The notes beneath the pieces were generated by a model. That model saw nothing but the letters and a program-made list of their open reading frames with translations, did not search any database and was not told the origin of the DNA. DNA of 64,000 nucleotides, from contig JACKHF010000002.1 of the NCBI GenBank assembly GCA_020639155.1, positions 806,001-870,000 of the forward strand. The letters are read 5' to 3'. Position numbers and translations under genes: made by a program. Positions 18,013 to 25,507 of this stretch are shown one piece after another; positions within the stretch are counted from its first letter, which is position 1, and the number at the start of each line of letters is the position of its first letter. Origin of the DNA: Phycisphaeraceae bacterium (GTDB lineage Bacteria > Planctomycetota > Phycisphaerae > Phycisphaerales > UBA1924).

Positions 18013-18702
18013 TCAAAATGGCACTATGATGCCCGCATACAGCATCAATCCATCGCGCGACGGGTTGCGATCTTCTCCATGTATTCGCGCATTGGAAATA
18101 TGGTGCCAGTGGAAACCTACTTGCGCACGAGTGCCAGCATCATCAAGCTGCATAGTTGCGCCAAGACCGAATCTTGGCAGCACATCGAATCCAGTTCCAC
18201 CATCGGGCACATTGTCCGACGCCACCATCATGCCGATGCCCGCATCAGCAAAGAGTGACCATGACTGCTCGTTGATAAAGTGCCAGCGAAAGATCATGGA
18301 GCCGGAGGCACCAACCGCATCGTCACCCGGTTGATCAAAGTACCAGAGCCCAGCCTCAACAGTGAACTCAACATCGTCCACAACAAAGGTGGTGTATCCT
18401 GCGCCAAGTTTGAGGTCGTGGGAGTCAGCAAAGTCAGCAGCGCCACCTGCAGTAAAAGTCCACCACTCGCTGCCTTCTGAACCCCACGCGTGCGGAGTCG
18501 CCGCGCGAGCTGCTGCAAGCCGCGCATCCAGTGTGTTCTCCTGCATTTCCTGCGACAGTGATTGGGATGCCGTCGTCGATGGGGTGTCTGATTGACCGAA
18601 CGCCATACCAGAAGCACATCCAACCACACAAAGCAAAGCACCAGCTAAGCTTCTTGCGTTTGTGCAGAGGAGCAGATCACGAGGAGGCAGGTGTGGATTC
18701 AT
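18013..18702 (-). CDS. PagL-like lipid A 3-O-deacylase / acyloxyacyl hydrolase family protein
   Basis: The 229-residue protein has an N-terminal signal peptide (hydrophobic to about residue 36, ending near AFGQ) and a region of alternating strands consistent with an eight-stranded outer-membrane barrel. Near the C-terminus HHISNARIH (200-208) matches the H-x-S-N catalytic motif of PagL (His201, Ser203), and the chain ends in a terminal Phe, as is common for outer-membrane barrels. It would remove the 3-linked acyl chain of lipid A. It is last in the minus-strand run gmhA-like, folK, secreted unknown, PagL-like. The alternative is an unrelated outer-membrane beta-barrel. Confidence 0.72.
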   Translation of the reverse strand: MNPHLPPRDLLLCTNARSLAGALLCVVGCASGMAFGQSDTPSTTASQSLSQEMQENTLDARLAAARAATPHAWGSEGSEWWTFTAGGAADFADSHDLKLGAGYTTFVVDDVEFTVEAGLWYFDQPGDDAVGASGSMIFRWHFINEQSWSLFADAGIGMMVASDNVPDGGTGFDVLPRFGLGATMQLDDAGTRAQVGFHWHHISNARIHGEDRNPSRDGLMLYAGIIVPF

Positions 18703-18753
18703 GCCGCGAGGGTATGCTGGCAGAGTTCAGGGCCGCAAAGGTGACCAATCTCG

Positions 18754-19671
18754 CTATCTTTCTTTGTGCTCATCATGATCCGATGGCTCGTGCGAATGAG
18801 TGTTTTCTGGGGTTGTATCATCAAGCACTTGTCTGCCCGGCAATAATGCCGCAAATGTGCTCACTTCAGTCCGACTGGTGTAATCCCTGATCCATGAGAT
18901 AATTGGCTGAGAAGGGCGCGGCTCAATACGGAGTTCAATCCAGCCAAAGCCTGGATCACCGTTTGCGGGAAACGTTGCGCCAACAATACGTCGGGACGTA
19001 CTTGAGATATCGATAGTCACAAGCGACGACCCAGAACCAATCGTTCCCTCCAGATGCACAATGTCTGGCTCATCGCCTTCCTCAACAGAAGTCCAATGGA
19101 TCGGCTGCACTCCAGCGCCAAGATCACTGAGTGTTGGAGATTCACCAAAGGCAAATGCGATCTGCGGCAACGGCACTGGCTTGATCGCTTCTGCGATTCG
19201 CCTCGGCGTTGGGGCACCATCAAAGTGCGTCCGAAACACAGCATCCTCGTTGTGCTGCGTCACCACCTCACACACGTTATCAACAATCTGCACCTGCGTG
19301 CCTTCAAGTTCAATGCCAAGAACAGGAACTGTCATCGTTTCTCCCTGTTCATTTGCAACCTTTGCCTTTGGCACTATCCGAAGCTCAACAACGCTTGTTC
19401 GATCTGGCTCCGGCCTGAGATACCGCGACAGATACTGCGGATCGGCCCAGTATCTCACCTCAACACGATCCGAGGTGGCGCGTTCACGATAGATATCCCG
19501 AACGAGCATAAGCACAACGTCCGGATCACCAAGTTCTACAAGCTCGCGGGTCTGAGGATTGGTTGGTGCATCACGACGCATTCGTCCAGACTGCGCATGT
19601 GCGCTGGATACAAATATCAGCCCAACAAGGCAGGTGAATCCCGGGAAGTTGGAAACATGCGATCGAATCAT
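18754..19671 (-). CDS. Secreted protein of unknown function
   Basis: The 305-residue protein starts with a clear signal peptide (hydrophobic core GFTCLVGLIFVSSAHA, cleavage near AHAQ). The mature part looks beta-rich and acidic (VEVRYWADPQYLSRYLRPE, VVELRIVPKAKV), and the C-terminal 20 residues are rich in His, Asp and Glu, which could bind metal. No catalytic motif or known domain is recognised. A LolA/DUF-type periplasmic fold is possible from the strand-rich pattern, but this is only a guess. It follows folK by 6 bp and precedes the PagL-like gene, so it probably shares their transcript. Confidence 0.65.
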   Translation of the reverse strand: MIRSHVSNFPGFTCLVGLIFVSSAHAQSGRMRRDAPTNPQTRELVELGDPDVVLMLVRDIYRERATSDRVEVRYWADPQYLSRYLRPEPDRTSVVELRIVPKAKVANEQGETMTVPVLGIELEGTQVQIVDNVCEVVTQHNEDAVFRTHFDGAPTPRRIAEAIKPVPLPQIAFAFGESPTLSDLGAGVQPIHWTSVEEGDEPDIVHLEGTIGSGSSLVTIDISSTSRRIVGATFPANGDPGFGWIELRIEPRPSQPIISWIRDYTSRTEVSTFAALLPGRQVLDDTTPENTHSHEPSDHDEHKER

Positions 19672-19677
19672 CGTGTA

Positions 19678-20208
19678 TTAGATCGTCATATCCTGATGCA
19701 GTTCCATACGTACGCGTGCTGCAAGACCTTCGCTGACAGTCTTTCCATCAGGAAGCATCTGCTGTTCCGATGCGATCTCAATGAGCGGCTCCAGCACAAA
19801 GGCCCTCTCAGCGAGCCTCGGATGGGGGACGGTCAGCCCGGGCTCATCGATACTGGAATCACCATAGATCAGCAGGTCCAGATCGAGCGTCCGATCACCC
19901 CACCGCTGCTCGCGCTCACGGTCTCTGCCAAACTCACGCTCAACTTCGAGCAGCGTATCGAGCAGCCCACGGGCTGCGCACGAGACACGAAGATGGGCGG
20001 CCGCATTCACATACGGATGTTCGTTGGAGATGCCAGATTCCGTCACAGCAGGTGTGCGGTACAGCCTGCTTCTGGAAACAACATCAATCGATTCGTGCTG
20101 GTCAAGCCGCAGCAGCGCATCACACACCACCTGCTCGCACGATCGATCATGCCACGACACATTCGATCCGAGCGCGATATAGGCGTCAACTGGCGGAGAT
20201 TCAGTCAT
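19678..20208 (-). CDS. folK: 2-amino-4-hydroxy-6-hydroxymethyldihydropteridine pyrophosphokinase
   Basis: The 176-residue protein shows all HPPK landmarks: AYIALGSNVSW at the N-terminus, the VNAAAHLRV block, RWGDRTLDLDLLIYG (ATP and Mg2+ site) and VPHPRLAERAFVLEPL at the end. It transfers pyrophosphate from ATP to the pterin in folate synthesis. The ATG overlaps the stop of the upstream gmhA-like gene (shared ATGA at 20205-20208), so the two are translationally coupled. No dihydropteroate synthase gene is in the window. Confidence 0.95.
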   Translation of the reverse strand: MTESPPVDAYIALGSNVSWHDRSCEQVVCDALLRLDQHESIDVVSRSRLYRTPAVTESGISNEHPYVNAAAHLRVSCAARGLLDTLLEVEREFGRDREREQRWGDRTLDLDLLIYGDSSIDEPGLTVPHPRLAERAFVLEPLIEIASEQQMLPDGKTVSEGLAARVRMELHQDMTI

Positions 20209-20813
20209 GCCAAACCCATCTTCACTTCAATGCATTCAACGACAATGTGAAGGAGCAGCATGTGGAGTTCTTGGATGCGATCCGATGTCTCGCCGGGCAC
20301 AATCCACTCATGATCGCACACGCCACCCAGATCGCCGCCATCGCGTCCGAGCATCGCAACAGTGCGCATGCCGCGTTTCTGCGCCGCCTTGACCGCGCGG
20401 AGCACGTTGATGGATGTACCGCTGGTCGTCAGCACGACGAGCACGTCGCCCTTCTGCCCGAACGCCTCGACCCATCGCTCAAAGACTCGCTCGTATCCGA
20501 AGTCGTTGCCCGCACAGGTAATGAATCCAGCATCGGAGCACGCCATCGCGGGGAGAGCCTGCCGATTGCCGCGAAACCTCGCTGTCAGTTCCTCGCAGAA
20601 GTGCATGGCATCGCACGCGGACCCGCCGTTCCCACACGCCAGCACCTTGTGTCCACTCCTGAATGCGTCGGCAACACATTCCACGACCTGCTCCAGCACC
20701 GCAACATGGCGGTCGTCCTGCACGAGTCGCTGGAGCACCGCGGTCGCATCCTGGAGCGAAGCGACGGCTCGCTCTGACACACGCATGATCTTATCGGTGG
20801 CGGGGTTCTGCAT
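20205..20813 (-). CDS. gmhA: SIS-domain protein, phosphoheptose isomerase-like
   Basis: About 202 residues with a single SIS domain. ACGNGGSACDAMHFCEELTA is the phosphosugar-binding loop of the GmhA family, VVLTTSGTSINVLRAVKAA is the second binding loop, and a C-terminal helix resembles GmhA's (QELHMLLLHIVVECIE). GmhA converts sedoheptulose-7-phosphate to heptose-7-phosphate, the substrate of the HldE kinase encoded 4 kb away. The second loop reads TSGTS instead of the usual TSGNS, so DiaA-like regulatory SIS proteins are an alternative. The start at 20813 (MQNPATDKIM) is chosen over TTG/GTG codons upstream. It overlaps folK by 4 bp. Confidence 0.8.
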   Translation of the reverse strand: MQNPATDKIMRVSERAVASLQDATAVLQRLVQDDRHVAVLEQVVECVADAFRSGHKVLACGNGGSACDAMHFCEELTARFRGNRQALPAMACSDAGFITCAGNDFGYERVFERWVEAFGQKGDVLVVLTTSGTSINVLRAVKAAQKRGMRTVAMLGRDGGDLGGVCDHEWIVPGETSDRIQELHMLLLHIVVECIEVKMGLA

Positions 20814-20917
20814 GGACACCAAGGGTAGGTCGGTGTCCGATCGCACTCTCCATCCCATCAGCCCGGGTTCCTACACTCGTCTGAACCGATTCACACACCA
20901 CACTCCCGGAAGACGCG

Positions 20918-21826
20918 ATGCCAGTCGAACCGTTTGCACTCCACACCGACAAAGAATGTCCGTTTGCGGGCATCGTGACACTAACACTCGAGCAGCCGGG
21001 AAAGCCGGTCGTCGTGCTCGACCACGATCTGATCAGACGGATCGAAGCGACCATCAAACAGGTGCCAACTGATGCTCGCGGGTTCGTGCTGGCATCCGCT
21101 GCTCCGCGAGCATTCATCGCAGGTGCCGATCTGAACGCGATCCAGCAGATGAACGACGAGCAACTCCATGCGTACCTGCAGTACGCGTCGCGCGTCTTCG
21201 GAATGATCTCGCAACTCCCATGCCCAACGGTCGCTGCAATCAACGGCGCGGTGCTTGGTGGCGGTATGGAAATCGCGATGCACTGCGATGCGCTGGTTGC
21301 TGCTCCACCACCGGAGCGCGACAGCGCACCAGGAAAGCCCTACCCGGTCGGTCTGCCCGAATCAGGACTATCAATCTGCCCCGGCTGGGGCGGAACCAAT
21401 CTGCTCCCTGCGCGAATGGACCCAGCGTCCGCCATCGAGTTGACTGCATCGGGCAAGCCGTTGAACTTTGCCACTGCGTGCGAGGCTGGAGTCTTTGACG
21501 CGGTCGCGTCCGACGCAACCACGCTGCTGATGACCGCTAAGCAGTGGATCATCGACAATCCGAAGGCACCTGCGCGTGACGGCACACCTTCACGCTGGAT
21601 CGGCAGATCGCAGTACCGCGCAAAGACATTGACCGCTCTTGATGCTGTTCGTGCGTCACTCCCGGACACCGGAAGTGCCAAGGCTGTGGCGGACGCTGTC
21701 GATGTCGGGATCGCGCAGGGCTGGGAAGCTGCACTCAAGTGCGAGCAGGACCATCTCGTCAGACTGCGCAGCTCACCCGAGGGCAAGGCTGCTATCGAAG
21801 CGTTCTTCGCACGGTCAAAGGCATAA
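20918..21826 (+). CDS. Enoyl-CoA hydratase/isomerase (crotonase) family protein
   Basis: The 302-residue protein has both oxyanion-hole segments of the crotonase fold: RAFIAGADLNAI near residue 65 and NGAVLGGGMEIAMHCD near 110. PESGLSICPGWGGT follows, with the catalytic-region Glu. This arrangement resembles the N-terminal part of multifunctional FadB/FadJ hydratases. It acts on an acyl-CoA ester; the substrate cannot be read from sequence. It is followed after 35 bp by a UMF1 transporter gene on the same strand. A single short domain and no dehydrogenase partner make it a stand-alone enzyme. Confidence 0.87.
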   Translation: MPVEPFALHTDKECPFAGIVTLTLEQPGKPVVVLDHDLIRRIEATIKQVPTDARGFVLASAAPRAFIAGADLNAIQQMNDEQLHAYLQYASRVFGMISQLPCPTVAAINGAVLGGGMEIAMHCDALVAAPPPERDSAPGKPYPVGLPESGLSICPGWGGTNLLPARMDPASAIELTASGKPLNFATACEAGVFDAVASDATTLLMTAKQWIIDNPKAPARDGTPSRWIGRSQYRAKTLTALDAVRASLPDTGSAKAVADAVDVGIAQGWEAALKCEQDHLVRLRSSPEGKAAIEAFFARSKA

Positions 21827-21861
21827 GCTAACCAGTACCGCCAGTGTTCTGCAGGTGATCT

Positions 21862-23166
21862 ATGTCGCAGAAGCGATCGTTCAACCCGTTTGCAGGACTC
21901 CCGAACAAGCGCGAGGTCTTCGCGTGGGGCATGTACGATCTGGCGAACCAATCGTTCACGCTGCTGATCAACACGCTGCTGTTCTCAATTTATGTGAAGA
22001 AGGTCATTGTCCACGACGAAAAGGCCGGCGATCGATGGTGGGCGATCATGACCGCGACGAGCCTGTTCATCGTTGTGCTGCTGTCGCCGGTGCTTGGCGC
22101 TCTCGCGGATGCCCGCCGATGGCGCAAGGAGATGCTCATTGCGACGGGGCTGATCTGCTCGCTGCTGACAACAGGCCTTGCGCTGACTGGAGCCGACACA
22201 CTCATCCTTGCGTTGCTGTTGTATATTCCAGCAAATATCTGCTTCGAACTCGGCGAGAACTTTCTCGCATCGTTCCTTCCCGATGTCTCGACCCCACGCA
22301 ACATCGGGAAGATCAGCGCACTCGGATGGACGATGGGATACTCCGGCGCGATCCTGCTGATGGTGTGTCTGGCTGTCGGCACGTTCGCGTTCGGTCTCAC
22401 CGATGCAATGGACTGGCGACCGTTCTTTGTCTTCGCAGGGTTGTGGTTCTTCGCAGCGATGCTTCCGGCGATGTTCATCCTGCGTGAGCAGCCACGCGAG
22501 GTGGAGCGCGGGCACAACGTTCTGGCGCAGGCGTTCGGGCGTCTGGCACACACCGTTCGTGATGCCAGCAGGTTCAAGCACCTTGTCCGATTCCTCATCG
22601 CGTTCTTCGTGTACGGGTTCGGCGTGCAGACGATGATAAAGTTTTCAGCGATCATCGCGACCGACTTCGGCGTGCAGGAAAAGGCGCTCGTCTTCTTTGC
22701 GCTGCAGATCTCGGTTACAGCTGGACTGACCACGTTCATCGTCAGCAAGTTTCAGGATCGCGTCGGCGCTCGCGCGATTGTCATTGCGTTCCTCGGTGTG
22801 TGGATCGGCGTTGCGCTTGCGCTCCTCTGGATGACCACACTGACCAACCGACCGCAATGGCTGTTCTGGATTGTCGGCAACGGAATCGGAATCGGGCTGG
22901 GCGGGATCGGCACGTCCAGCCGGTCCATGGTCGGTGTGTTCACGCCGAAGAATCGCGCGGCCGAGTTCTTCGGCCTGTGGGGCATGTCGTACAAACTGGC
23001 GGGCGCAATCGGCGTGCTGAGCTTCGGGCTTGTCAAAGCCTGGCTCGGCAACACCAACGCGATGATCCTGCTAACCACGTTCTTTGCAGTCGGGCTCGTT
23101 CTCATGCTTCCGGTGAGCGAGAAACAGGGCATGATTGCCAAACATCGCGCCGAACGCATTAGATGA
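21862..23166 (+). CDS. MFS transporter, UMF1/Atg22-like family
   Basis: The 434-residue membrane protein has about 12 hydrophobic segments and starts with KREVFAWGMYDLANQSFTLL, the characteristic opening of UMF1 (Atg22-like) major facilitators. A basic loop precedes the second half, and the C-terminal half contains GLGGIGTSSRSMVGVFTPKN followed by FGLWGMSYKLAG, also typical. Family members are thought to export small solutes such as amino acids, but the substrate here is unknown. It sits downstream of the crotonase gene and converges on the next gene with only 3 bp between stop codons. Confidence 0.88.
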   Translation: MSQKRSFNPFAGLPNKREVFAWGMYDLANQSFTLLINTLLFSIYVKKVIVHDEKAGDRWWAIMTATSLFIVVLLSPVLGALADARRWRKEMLIATGLICSLLTTGLALTGADTLILALLLYIPANICFELGENFLASFLPDVSTPRNIGKISALGWTMGYSGAILLMVCLAVGTFAFGLTDAMDWRPFFVFAGLWFFAAMLPAMFILREQPREVERGHNVLAQAFGRLAHTVRDASRFKHLVRFLIAFFVYGFGVQTMIKFSAIIATDFGVQEKALVFFALQISVTAGLTTFIVSKFQDRVGARAIVIAFLGVWIGVALALLWMTTLTNRPQWLFWIVGNGIGIGLGGIGTSSRSMVGVFTPKNRAAEFFGLWGMSYKLAGAIGVLSFGLVKAWLGNTNAMILLTTFFAVGLVLMLPVSEKQGMIAKHRAERIR

Positions 23167-23169
23167 TTT

Positions 23170-23964
23170 TTAGCTCTCGGTTGTTCCGCTCTCAGACGTA
23201 TCGAAACACAACACACGAAGCAACGGCGTTCCGCTGCACCAGACTGGCAGATGACGTGTTGAACCACCCGGAGCTACACGACTCTGCATCGCTGCCTGTG
23301 CGGGGAGCACAACTTGCATGTACCAACTGCGGTACCTTGACGCGAAGAGCGACTTCACCATGGTCTCACTGATGGCTTTGTCAGCAAGAAGTGTCTCGAT
23401 CCCGCCCCAGAAATGCAGGACGGTCGAGAGCGCCTGACAGTTCTTGAGAAACTCGGGGTCCTCACCTGCCTTTACTGGATTGAGAACATATCTTGCAAAG
23501 GACTTCAGCCGTTTCTCATACCGTTTCTTGTCCTGCATCAGCCAGAGCCAAGACTCGCGACGGGCACGCTCCAGCTCGTTGCTGCTGAAGAGTGAATGCA
23601 TTTCGATCGCAACCTCCCGCTTCATCAGCGTTTCAAGATGGTTCCGCTCGATCCAGTACACAATCCCCGCGAGCACAAACGCCACAACCGCCGCAAGAAG
23701 CGGTGGGCCGAAGTTGTCATAAAACGACTTTGGCTTTGCACCAAATCGATGGTTGCACGCAGCAGCACCGTTAGCTGGCACACCGCTCGACTGGCAGGAA
23801 CAGCATGTGGCATCATGGCGCTGATGTCCTGACAACCCGTGTCCTGAGCGTGAAGGAGTCAGAGACGAAACAGCAACAAATGTCAGCACTACACCGACAA
23901 CGACGAGGCACCAGAACCAGAACGACGATCGCGTACGAATCCGCAGGGGAAGAATATCTGACAT
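23170..23964 (-). CDS. Hypothetical membrane protein
   Basis: With the ATG at 23964 (GGTAAGG about 7 nt upstream) the product is about 264 residues. One membrane segment lies near the N-terminus (FWFWCLVVVGVVLTFVAVSS). A short Cys- and His-containing extracytoplasmic loop follows (CCSCQSSGV), then a second segment (LLAAVVAFVLAGIVYWI), then a cytoplasmic helical domain rich in Arg, Glu and Trp. I do not recognise a family; the shape resembles DUF4760-like proteins. The loop cysteines could bind metal or form disulfides. It is divergent from the B12/MeaB gene. Confidence 0.6.
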   Translation of the reverse strand: MSDILPLRIRTRSSFWFWCLVVVGVVLTFVAVSSLTPSRSGHGLSGHQRHDATCCSCQSSGVPANGAAACNHRFGAKPKSFYDNFGPPLLAAVVAFVLAGIVYWIERNHLETLMKREVAIEMHSLFSSNELERARRESWLWLMQDKKRYEKRLKSFARYVLNPVKAGEDPEFLKNCQALSTVLHFWGGIETLLADKAISETMVKSLFASRYRSWYMQVVLPAQAAMQSRVAPGGSTRHLPVWCSGTPLLRVLCFDTSESGTTES

Positions 23965-24146
23965 GACGGACCTTACCTGCCATGTCTGTTTCTTGCTACT
24001 TCGCCTCACATTAATGTAGACATCCGACTTCAAAGACTGGGGTGTGCGAACGCGTCCACGGTAGTTTCCGGACGCACACACCTCCTCAGTCTCTCGTCGC
24101 ATATGCTACAAGCCCTGTCAGGACACAACTCAGGAGACTGGATCGC

Positions 24147-25307
24147 ATGGCTCACACGCTCAACGCCGCCACCACCGAGTTTGAGAAGAAGGACCGGTGC
24201 GCGAACCTCGACCATCGCCCGCGCGTGCTGCTCGGCAAGATGGGACTCGACGGACACGATCGTGGGGTGAAGGTCATCGCTCGTGCACTGCGCGATTCCG
24301 GCATCCACGTGATCTACTCCGGGTTGTGGCAGACGCCGCAGAGCCTTGCCATCTCAGCCCGCGACGAGGACTGTGATGTCATCGCAGCGAGCATGATGAG
24401 CAACTCGCATCTCGTGCTCGGTCCGCGCCTTATTGACAACCTGAAGAAGCTCGGCAGACCCGACATCCCCGTGTACATGGGCGGTATTCTCCCGCAGGAC
24501 GATCTGCAGGCATTAAAAGACATCGGCATCGCAAAGTGCTTCTCGACCGGTGTTGGACTCGAAGAGATTGTCAACGCGGTGTGCAACGCGGTGCAGCCGT
24601 GGTCGCAGGTTGCTTCCTCGGGCGGTGTCACAGCACAGCTTGCGCGCGACATCTCGCTCGCGCACGATCAACGCGAAGTCAGGATTGACGCGCCACGACG
24701 CAGGCCGAAGCGCGTGATCGGTGTCACAGGCTCACCTGGCGCTGGTAAGAGCACGCTCGTCGCGCAGCTCGCAGGAGAGTTCTCCCGTCTTGCATCAAAG
24801 AATACCAACCTCGGCAGATGCGCGGTTGTGGCATTCGACCCAAAGAGCCCGATCACCAGCGGCGCATTGCTCGGTGATCGATTGCGCGTCGACTTCAACT
24901 CGCTCGGCGAGAAGGTGTATTACCGCAGTCTCGCGATCCGCGGCGAAGACTATCACGCACTCGATCAGATCGTGGAACTCATCGGCGGCGCACATTCTGG
25001 AGAGGATGCGTTCGACACTGTCTTTGTCGAGACAGTGGGCGCGGGCCAGAACGAAACACGCATTCGCGACTACGTCGATACGACAATGGTCGTGCTCACA
25101 CCGGGCATGGGCGATGCGGTGCAGATGGACAAGGCGGGTATTCTGGAGATTGCGGATCTCTTCGTGTGCAACAAGGCAGACCATCCGGGCCAGAACGATC
25201 TCGCGAGAGATCTCAAGGAAATCTCGGGCAACCGCCCGATCTTTGAGACAGTCGCAACCCATGCCAAGGGCGTGCCGGAACTGCTTGCTGCACTGATCAA
25301 CACGTAA
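24147..25307 (+). CDS. Cobalamin-binding domain fused to MeaB-type G-protein chaperone
   Basis: The 386-residue protein has two parts. Residues ~24-150 form a methylmalonyl-CoA-mutase-type B12 domain: LLGKMGLDGHDRGVKVIARA carries the DxHxxG cobalamin ligand motif at 35-40. Residues ~185-386 are a MeaB/ArgK GTPase: Walker A GSPGAGKST near 195-203, then FDPKSP, FVETVGAGQNE and the NKAD base-specificity motif. In IcmF these two domains are followed by the mutase domain; here the chain stops after the GTPase. It probably loads or protects B12 on a mutase encoded elsewhere. The ATG at 24147 has GGAG 10 nt upstream. A strong hairpin follows the gene. Confidence 0.9.
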   Translation: MAHTLNAATTEFEKKDRCANLDHRPRVLLGKMGLDGHDRGVKVIARALRDSGIHVIYSGLWQTPQSLAISARDEDCDVIAASMMSNSHLVLGPRLIDNLKKLGRPDIPVYMGGILPQDDLQALKDIGIAKCFSTGVGLEEIVNAVCNAVQPWSQVASSGGVTAQLARDISLAHDQREVRIDAPRRRPKRVIGVTGSPGAGKSTLVAQLAGEFSRLASKNTNLGRCAVVAFDPKSPITSGALLGDRLRVDFNSLGEKVYYRSLAIRGEDYHALDQIVELIGGAHSGEDAFDTVFVETVGAGQNETRIRDYVDTTMVVLTPGMGDAVQMDKAGILEIADLFVCNKADHPGQNDLARDLKEISGNRPIFETVATHAKGVPELLAALINT

Positions 25308-25328
25308 TCGCGCTGTCCAAAAACACCA

Positions 25329-25353
25329 GCCCTCGCGTTATTCACGCGAGGGC
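25329..25353 (+). terminator. Hairpin terminator after the B12/MeaB gene
   Basis: A perfect 9-bp GC-rich stem, GCCCTCGCG and CGCGAGGGC, encloses a 7-base AT-rich loop 21 bp after the stop codon. No uninterrupted U tract follows directly; a T-rich stretch comes about 25 bp later. It probably ends the B12/MeaB transcript. Confidence 0.6.
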
Positions 25354-25507
25354 GAGTGGGAGAAGAGAGAGAAAAGAGATTTGTTTTTCCACGTCACCGT
25401 GGATGATTTCATGTTCGTTTCGAGCACAGGCTCGATCAATCTTTATCCGTTCTACATATTCGCGTACAGATTTGTTCGGGTTTCACGTAACCTATTTTTG
25501 GAATTAG

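Noticed and set aside
23170..24102. Longer N-terminus for the hypothetical membrane protein (start at 24102)
   Set aside because: The extra ~46 residues lack a ribosome-binding site, whereas the ATG at 23964 has one directly upstream and precedes the first membrane segment.
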